Shown here: piece by piece, positions 5,847 to 9,263 of the stretch
Layout: every line of letters begins with the position of its first letter
Position numbering within the stretch: the stretch's first letter is position 1
Assembly: GCA_011056825.1 (NCBI GenBank)
Contig: DSBH01000151.1
Span: 1 to 9,263 of the forward strand
Direction: 5' to 3'
Source of the DNA: Deltaproteobacteria bacterium
Lineage (GTDB): Bacteria; Desulfobacterota; Syntrophia; Syntrophales; UBA2210
DNA length: 9,263 nt
Made by a program: the position numbers and the translations under genes
Notes under the pieces: model-generated
Database searches by the model: none
The model's input: only the letters and a program-made list of their open reading frames with translations
What the model was told of the DNA's origin: nothing

Positions 5847-6452
5847 TTACAGGATAGTTTCGGTAACGTCTTTTCGGGGAGCCGGGATTTCCCGAGGTTC
5901 GGAACGTTCCGGCTCACGATAAGCCTCATCATTCATCTTTTTCCCGGCCTGTTCAAGGACCGTCGCGGCCACGAACAACGCGGCGCCTGTTTCCACCGCG
6001 AGTGCGATTGAATCACTTGGGCGGGCGTCGATCATTATTGTTGACCCGTCTTCCCGTTCTATCTCGATCACCGCCTTGAACGTGCCCCGGTCGATCGACG
6101 TCACGGTGACTCCGGCAATCCGTGCGTCAAGCCGTCCCACGATAGCCAAAAGGAGATCATGGGTCATGGGGCGGGGCGTCTCGATGGAACTGAGTGAACG
6201 AAGGATGGCCGAGGCCTCGTATCGGCCGATTGTAATCGGCAGGTAGCGATCACTTTTCGTTGTAACCAGGAAAACCACCGCCGCCGCCGATTCCGGAAGC
6301 ATGACCACGTTGCCCACAAAAACCGGGCAACGGTCGTCGAGATTCTTCGATCTGCTATCGGCCGCGCAGCTGACATACACCGGAACGACGAGCACGATCA
6401 CAAGTATCAGTATTTTGCACGCCGACTTTACAATACGCAGACCCGCCCGCAT
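5847..6452 (-). CDS. Exported DUF151 (bifunctional nuclease family) protein
   Basis: A 201-residue protein whose core (about residues 44-170) is a DUF151/BFN domain. Typical blocks are LPITIGRYEASAILRSL (71-87), RPMTHDLLLAIVGRLDA (94-110), DRGTFKAVIEI (121-131) and IDARPSDSIALAVETGA (141-157). Members have been linked to nuclease activity in plants and otherwise to unknown roles in bacteria. Here a signal peptide precedes the domain: MRAGLRIVKS, then core CKILILVIVLVVPVYV, with likely cleavage at SCA-AD near residue 30. VYVSC is a poor lipobox. A charged, Pro/Arg/Glu-rich tail follows (about 171-201). The start at ATG 6452 is set by AAGGGGG about six bases upstream; an in-frame GTG-type start at 6476 lacks such support. 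It has its own promoter, 42 nt upstream. The function of the exported form is unknown. Confidence 0.85.
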   Translation of the reverse strand: MRAGLRIVKSACKILILVIVLVVPVYVSCAADSRSKNLDDRCPVFVGNVVMLPESAAAVVFLVTTKSDRYLPITIGRYEASAILRSLSSIETPRPMTHDLLLAIVGRLDARIAGVTVTSIDRGTFKAVIEIEREDGSTIMIDARPSDSIALAVETGAALFVAATVLEQAGKKMNDEAYREPERSEPREIPAPRKDVTETIL

Positions 6453-6500
6453 GATGCACCCCCCTTGCCGCGTCAATCACGCTCAGCATTTCGAAGAAAA

Positions 6501-6529
6501 AGCGTAGACCTGTCCGCCCGCAATGTCAA
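6501..6529 (-). promoter_or_regulatory. Sigma70-like promoter for DUF151 and nitroreductase genes
   Basis: On the minus strand a perfect TTGACA (6524-6529) is followed by a 17-base spacer and TACGCT (6501-6506). The -10 matches only three positions of TATAAT, but these are the first T, the A and the last T, the most conserved ones. Start would be near 6494, giving a leader of about 42 nt. A 10-base palindrome ACGCCGGCGT (6532-6541) lies just upstream of the -35 and could be an operator or the tail of the preceding transcript. Confidence 0.5.
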
Positions 6530-6544
6530 ACACGCCGGCGTTTA

Positions 6545-6724
6545 TTATTTTCCCTCTTCCAGCGGCTTCGCCTTGTCGACCAGCATTACGGGAATGTCGT
6601 TGTGTATCTCGTATACGAGTCGACATGACCGGCAAATCAGGCCGGTGCCGTCTTCGGTAATCTCCAGTTTCCCCTTGCAGGCGGGACAGACGAGAATGTC
6701 AAGCAGCTCCCTGGAAACAGCCAT
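6545..6724 (-). CDS. Trm112-family zinc-ribbon small protein
   Basis: A 59-residue protein with the typical Trm112/YcaR layout. LLDILVCPACKGKL (7-20) supplies Cys13 and Cys16, LICRSCRLVYEI (29-40) supplies Cys31 and Cys34, and NDIPVMLVDKAK (42-53) closes the fold. The four cysteines should bind one zinc. In eukaryotes Trm112 activates methyltransferases. Bacterial homologues are small, often lie in LPS or cell-envelope clusters, and their partners are mostly unknown. The start is ATG 6724, with AGAGAGGA about ten bases upstream, a rather long spacing. It lies 67 bp after waaC on the same strand, probably on the same transcript. A GC-rich stem (about 6758-6774) is in the gap before it. Confidence 0.85.
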   Translation of the reverse strand: MAVSRELLDILVCPACKGKLEITEDGTGLICRSCRLVYEIHNDIPVMLVDKAKPLEEGK

Positions 6725-6757
6725 GATTTCGGGGTCCTCTCTTTCTTTTTCGTTTCC

Positions 6758-6774
6758 CGGCAGGGTCCCCGCCG
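6758..6774 (-). other. GC-rich stem-loop between waaC and the Trm112 gene
   Basis: On the minus strand CGGCGGG pairs with CCCTGCCG through one G-U pair and a loop of about three bases. No T run follows, so it is unlikely to be a terminator. It may affect mRNA stability or differential expression of the small downstream gene. Confidence 0.3.
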
Positions 6775-6791
6775 TGATTCATCGTTCGTTT

Positions 6792-7826
6792 TCACTCGAG
6801 CCGTTCACGGACGGCGTCAAAAACAGCTTCGACAGTGATGCCCGCCATGCAGGCGCGGGAATCGCACTCTTTTCGAAAACAGGGACTGCACTCGATGCCC
6901 GTCCGAATGACGCGGTGTCCCTCCCCGAAGGGTCCCGTCCTCCCGGGATCGGTCGGTCCGAAGAGCGCTACCGTGGGCGTTCCCACCGCCGCCGCCAGGT
7001 GCATCGGACCCGAATCAGTGCTTACCACCAGCGCGGCCCGCTCGTACAGTCGGGCAAGTTCCCTGAGTGATGTTTCCCCGGCAAGATCAACTGATTCTGC
7101 GGACATGCGTCGCCTGATATCGTGCACCACGCCGATCGCGTCGGGTCCGCCCGTAAAAACGACAGGCATGGCCAGTTCGTCCGTTATACGGTCACCCAGG
7201 AACGCGAAGCGATCGTTATACCAGAGCTTGGTATTCCAGAGAGCTACCGGGCTTACCGCCACGAACTTCTGCTCCCGTTCTATGCCGGCCTCGACCAGCA
7301 TCCGGTCGACCCGTTCTCGTTCTTCTGATCCGCCGGGAATCACAAAACGGGGCTCGGAGACGGGAATCCCGAGATATGCGATAAAATCAAGATACCGCAG
7401 CACGGCGTGTTTTGCCATGTCTTCGTGAACCGTCTCGCTGTAGAACAATTGGCTCATCTCCTGCATGCTTCGATACCCGATTTTACGGTGAGCTCCGGCG
7501 AATCCCATGATAACGGCACTTTTGAAAAGCCCGTGGAAATCAATTGCAATGTCGTAGCGGCGATCCCGCAGATCGGCGAGGAACGATCGTATATCGGCAA
7601 TAGTCCCGGCAATCCTTCGGCCTCGTCGCAGGTCGGCGATCCATCGTTTTCGACCGGATATCAGAACTCGGTCACACTGTGGATGTCCCAGAAGAAGGTC
7701 CGCCGCCGATTCCTCAACCACCCAGGTGATATGGGCATCGGGAAAGGCCTCCCGCAACAACGACAGGGAAGGAAGGGTGTGAATCACGTCACCCACGGCA
7801 CTGAGCTTAACGATCAGTATGTTCAC
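6792..7826 (-). CDS. waaC: Lipopolysaccharide heptosyltransferase I (WaaC)
   Basis: Glycosyltransferase family 9 enzyme of 344 residues. It acts at the inner face of the inner membrane and transfers the first L-glycero-D-manno-heptose from ADP-heptose to Kdo-lipid A. MNILIVKLSAVGDVIHTLPS carries the GD pair (Gly12-Asp13) equivalent to the Asp13 region of E. coli WaaC. DFHGLFKSAV (96-105), WNTKLW with Lys200, and STDSGPMHLAAAVGTP with Asp271 match the known functional residues Asp13, Lys192 and Asp261 by position in motif. The C-terminus has four cysteines (313, 316, 321, 326). The start is GTG 7826, where the family begins. GGGGA lies nine bases upstream, and the start overlaps the end of gmhB by 20 bases, so translation is likely coupled. 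The frame is open further up but reads poorly there. Confidence 0.92.
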   Translation of the reverse strand: MNILIVKLSAVGDVIHTLPSLSLLREAFPDAHITWVVEESAADLLLGHPQCDRVLISGRKRWIADLRRGRRIAGTIADIRSFLADLRDRRYDIAIDFHGLFKSAVIMGFAGAHRKIGYRSMQEMSQLFYSETVHEDMAKHAVLRYLDFIAYLGIPVSEPRFVIPGGSEERERVDRMLVEAGIEREQKFVAVSPVALWNTKLWYNDRFAFLGDRITDELAMPVVFTGGPDAIGVVHDIRRRMSAESVDLAGETSLRELARLYERAALVVSTDSGPMHLAAAVGTPTVALFGPTDPGRTGPFGEGHRVIRTGIECSPCFRKECDSRACMAGITVEAVFDAVRERLE

Positions 7827-8385
7827 GTCGTTCGTTCCCCATGATCCACATGACCGCGTCGAGAATGTCCGACGCCACGTAAACCGGTTTCGCCGTTGAC
7901 GACACCCTGCCGCCGCCGTACCCTGTTTTAACCAGTATCCCGCGCGCACCCGCGTTTTCGGCGGCCTCCACGTCCTTCATCATGTCGCCCACCATGTAGG
8001 AACGCTTGAGGTCGATACTCATGTCCCTCGCCGCCGCAAACAGCATCCCTGGTTTCGGTTTCCGGCAAAAGCAGTCTTTTCGATATTCACCGAGGCCTTC
8101 ATCAGGATGATGCGGACAATAATAAAAACCGTCAATTCTCGCGCCGTCGGCCAGTAATAATTCCGCCATGCGGCGATGAACGGTGAGAACGAAAGCTTCG
8201 TCGAAATATCCCCGGGCGACACCCGACTGGTTGGTGACGACGACCGCTTTCATGCCGCTTTCGTTGACCGTTCGTATGGCTCGGGCGGCTTCCGGGTACA
8301 GGACAAGCTGATCAAGGTCAGCCAGGTATCCCACTTCCTTGTTGATGGTCCCGTCACGGTCGAAAAAAACGGCGCCGCACTTCAC
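7807..8385 (-). CDS. gmhB: D-glycero-D-manno-heptose 1,7-bisphosphate 7-phosphatase (GmhB)
   Basis: Cytoplasmic HAD-family phosphatase of 192 residues that removes the 7-phosphate from heptose 1,7-bisphosphate, a step toward ADP-heptose for the LPS core. Motif I FFDRDGTIN (7-15) gives the nucleophile Asp9 and acid/base Asp11. Motif II is VVTNQSGVARG (49-59). The zinc loop CPHHPDEG and CFCRKPKPG supplies Cys90, His92, Cys105 and Cys107. Motif IV VGDMMKDVEAAENAG (132-146) supplies Asp134 and Asp138. Length and motifs are typical of GmhB rather than histidinol-phosphatase, and the neighbours are both heptosyltransferases. The start is GTG 8385 with AGGAGGT eight bases upstream. It overlaps the waaF stop in a GTGA arrangement, indicating coupled translation. 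Confidence 0.93.
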   Translation of the reverse strand: MKCGAVFFDRDGTINKEVGYLADLDQLVLYPEAARAIRTVNESGMKAVVVTNQSGVARGYFDEAFVLTVHRRMAELLLADGARIDGFYYCPHHPDEGLGEYRKDCFCRKPKPGMLFAAARDMSIDLKRSYMVGDMMKDVEAAENAGARGILVKTGYGGGRVSSTAKPVYVASDILDAVMWIMGNERREHTDR

Positions 8386-9263
8386 AGTTCCGACACCTCC
8401 TGACCTGCCAGCAGCTGAACCGCCAGTTCATAGACCTCGTCCACCGTGACGGCATCCATGCATCGGAAATCACCGGGGCAGACCTTCTTGAAACAGGGAC
8501 TGCACGATACCTGGCGATACACGACGTGGCTCCGCGTGCCCAGCGGGGACGTGGCACGTGGATCGGTCGAACCGAAAACGGCGATCAGCGGACGATCCAG
8601 ACCGCCCGCCAGGTGCATCAATCCGGAATCGTTGGACACAAACAGGCTGCACCTGCTGATCAGCGCCACTGCCTCGGCGAGGCTTGTCCGGCCGGCCAGA
8701 TTGACAAAAGAATGACGGGCGTTTTCGCTTACCGCGACGGCGTGGTCGGCATCAGCGCCGCTTCCCAGAAGAACAATCCGGACGGAAAAGTTCTCCACGA
8801 GCCGGTCGGCAAGGGCGGCGAAACGATCGGCGAACCACATCTTGGCTGGTCCATAGGCAGCGCCTGGTGCAATACCCACGATGCGTTCATCCTCTCCAAC
8901 GCCCTCCTCCCGGAGTATGGTTTCAACACGTTCAAGGCTCCTGGCATCCGGCTGGATCAGAAATTCCCCCGGATCCTCGTTGAACCCGAGAGCCTGAACC
9001 ATTTTCAGGTAATAGTACATCTGGTGCAGCGATTCCACGCCCTTCCGCTTCTTGACTGGATGGGTCAGCAGGAAACGACGCCCGTCAGTGCTGTAACCGG
9101 CCCGAATTGGTATCCTGGCCAAGAACGCGATGATGGCCGCCTCGATGGCGTTCTGCAGGAGGAGCGCCGCATCGAAGCCCCGGGAATTCAATTCGCCAGC
9201 CAACCGGAATTTTCCCGTGACCCCGTCATGCATTCCCGGACTTCGAAATATAATCACGTCATC
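8382..9263 (-). CDS. waaF: Lipopolysaccharide heptosyltransferase II (WaaF), 5' end cut off
   Basis: C-terminal 293 residues of a glycosyltransferase family 9 enzyme that adds the second inner-core heptose. The frame stays open to the window edge, so about 45-55 residues are missing; the GTG at 9257 is internal. Visible blocks are RGFDAALLLQNAIEAAIIAF, RAGYSTDGRRFLLTHPV, the donor-side motif GIAPGAAYGPAKMWFADRFA, VNLAGRTSLAEAVALI, and SNDSGLMHLAGGLDRPLIAV followed by FGSTDP. The GAAYGPAK-W pattern and N/TDSGLMH favour WaaF over WaaC. Near the end it has four cysteines (codons within 8460-8504) spaced almost as in the neighbouring waaC. The gene ends in TGA at 8382-8384, overlapping the gmhB start by four bases. 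The operon promoter must lie to the right of this window. Confidence 0.9.
   Translation of the reverse strand, partial: DDVIIFRSPGMHDGVTGKFRLAGELNSRGFDAALLLQNAIEAAIIAFLARIPIRAGYSTDGRRFLLTHPVKKRKGVESLHQMYYYLKMVQALGFNEDPGEFLIQPDARSLERVETILREEGVGEDERIVGIAPGAAYGPAKMWFADRFAALADRLVENFSVRIVLLGSGADADHAVAVSENARHSFVNLAGRTSLAEAVALISRCSLFVSNDSGLMHLAGGLDRPLIAVFGSTDPRATSPLGTRSHVVYRQVSCSPCFKKVCPGDFRCMDAVTVDEVYELAVQLLAGQEVSEL

Noticed and set aside
6465..7070. Long plus-strand frame opposite the Trm112 gene and waaC
   Set aside because: It is an antisense shadow of well-supported minus-strand genes and has no recognisable domain.

Overview
This window looks like part of a chromosome from a Gram-negative, LPS-producing bacterium, moderately GC-rich. 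The evidence for the Gram-negative call is a set of inner-core heptose genes (waaF, gmhB, waaC), a beta-barrel outer-membrane protein, and several Sec signal peptides. The gene set and protein style (a Trm112 zinc ribbon and an exported DUF151 protein beside heptosyltransferases) suggest a Desulfobacterota/Syntrophia-like lineage. That placement is inference from family resemblance and was not computed.

Left part (positions 1-3934). A four-gene ectoine/hydroxyectoine-type uptake operon, ehuB-ehuC-ehuD-ehuA, reads leftward (minus strand) from a good sigma70-like promoter at 3639-3667. EhuB is the periplasmic binding protein, EhuC and EhuD the permeases, and EhuA the ATPase. ehuA carries an apparent one-base deletion in a run of six A (plus-strand T run 769-774), which separates Walker A from the rest of the ATPase. 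The ehuB leader is about 210 nt and holds several small inverted repeats. Another structured stretch lies between ehuB and ehuC. A diverged direct repeat of about 95-100 bp (copies at about 66-160 and 3694-3794) brackets the whole operon. Diverging from ehuB is the only plus-strand gene, a 315-residue outer-membrane beta-barrel protein of unknown role (3935-4882).

Right part (4932-9263). Everything here reads leftward. Transcription enters from outside the window through waaF (5' end cut off), gmhB and waaC, which are tightly packed (a 4-nt GTGA overlap and a 20-nt overlap, both with GTG starts). A 59-residue Trm112-like zinc-ribbon gene follows. A second sigma70-like promoter (6501-6529) then serves an exported DUF151 (bifunctional-nuclease family) protein and a 282-residue nitroreductase-family protein that seems to be built from two nitroreductase-like halves.

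Functionally, WaaC and WaaF add the first and second heptoses of the LPS inner core. GmhB makes heptose 1-phosphate for the ADP-heptose donor. EhuABCD would import compatible solutes under osmotic stress. No ectoine synthesis or breakdown genes are present, so scavenging for osmoprotection is the simplest reading. I found no rRNA, tRNA, CRISPR array, transposase or phage gene.
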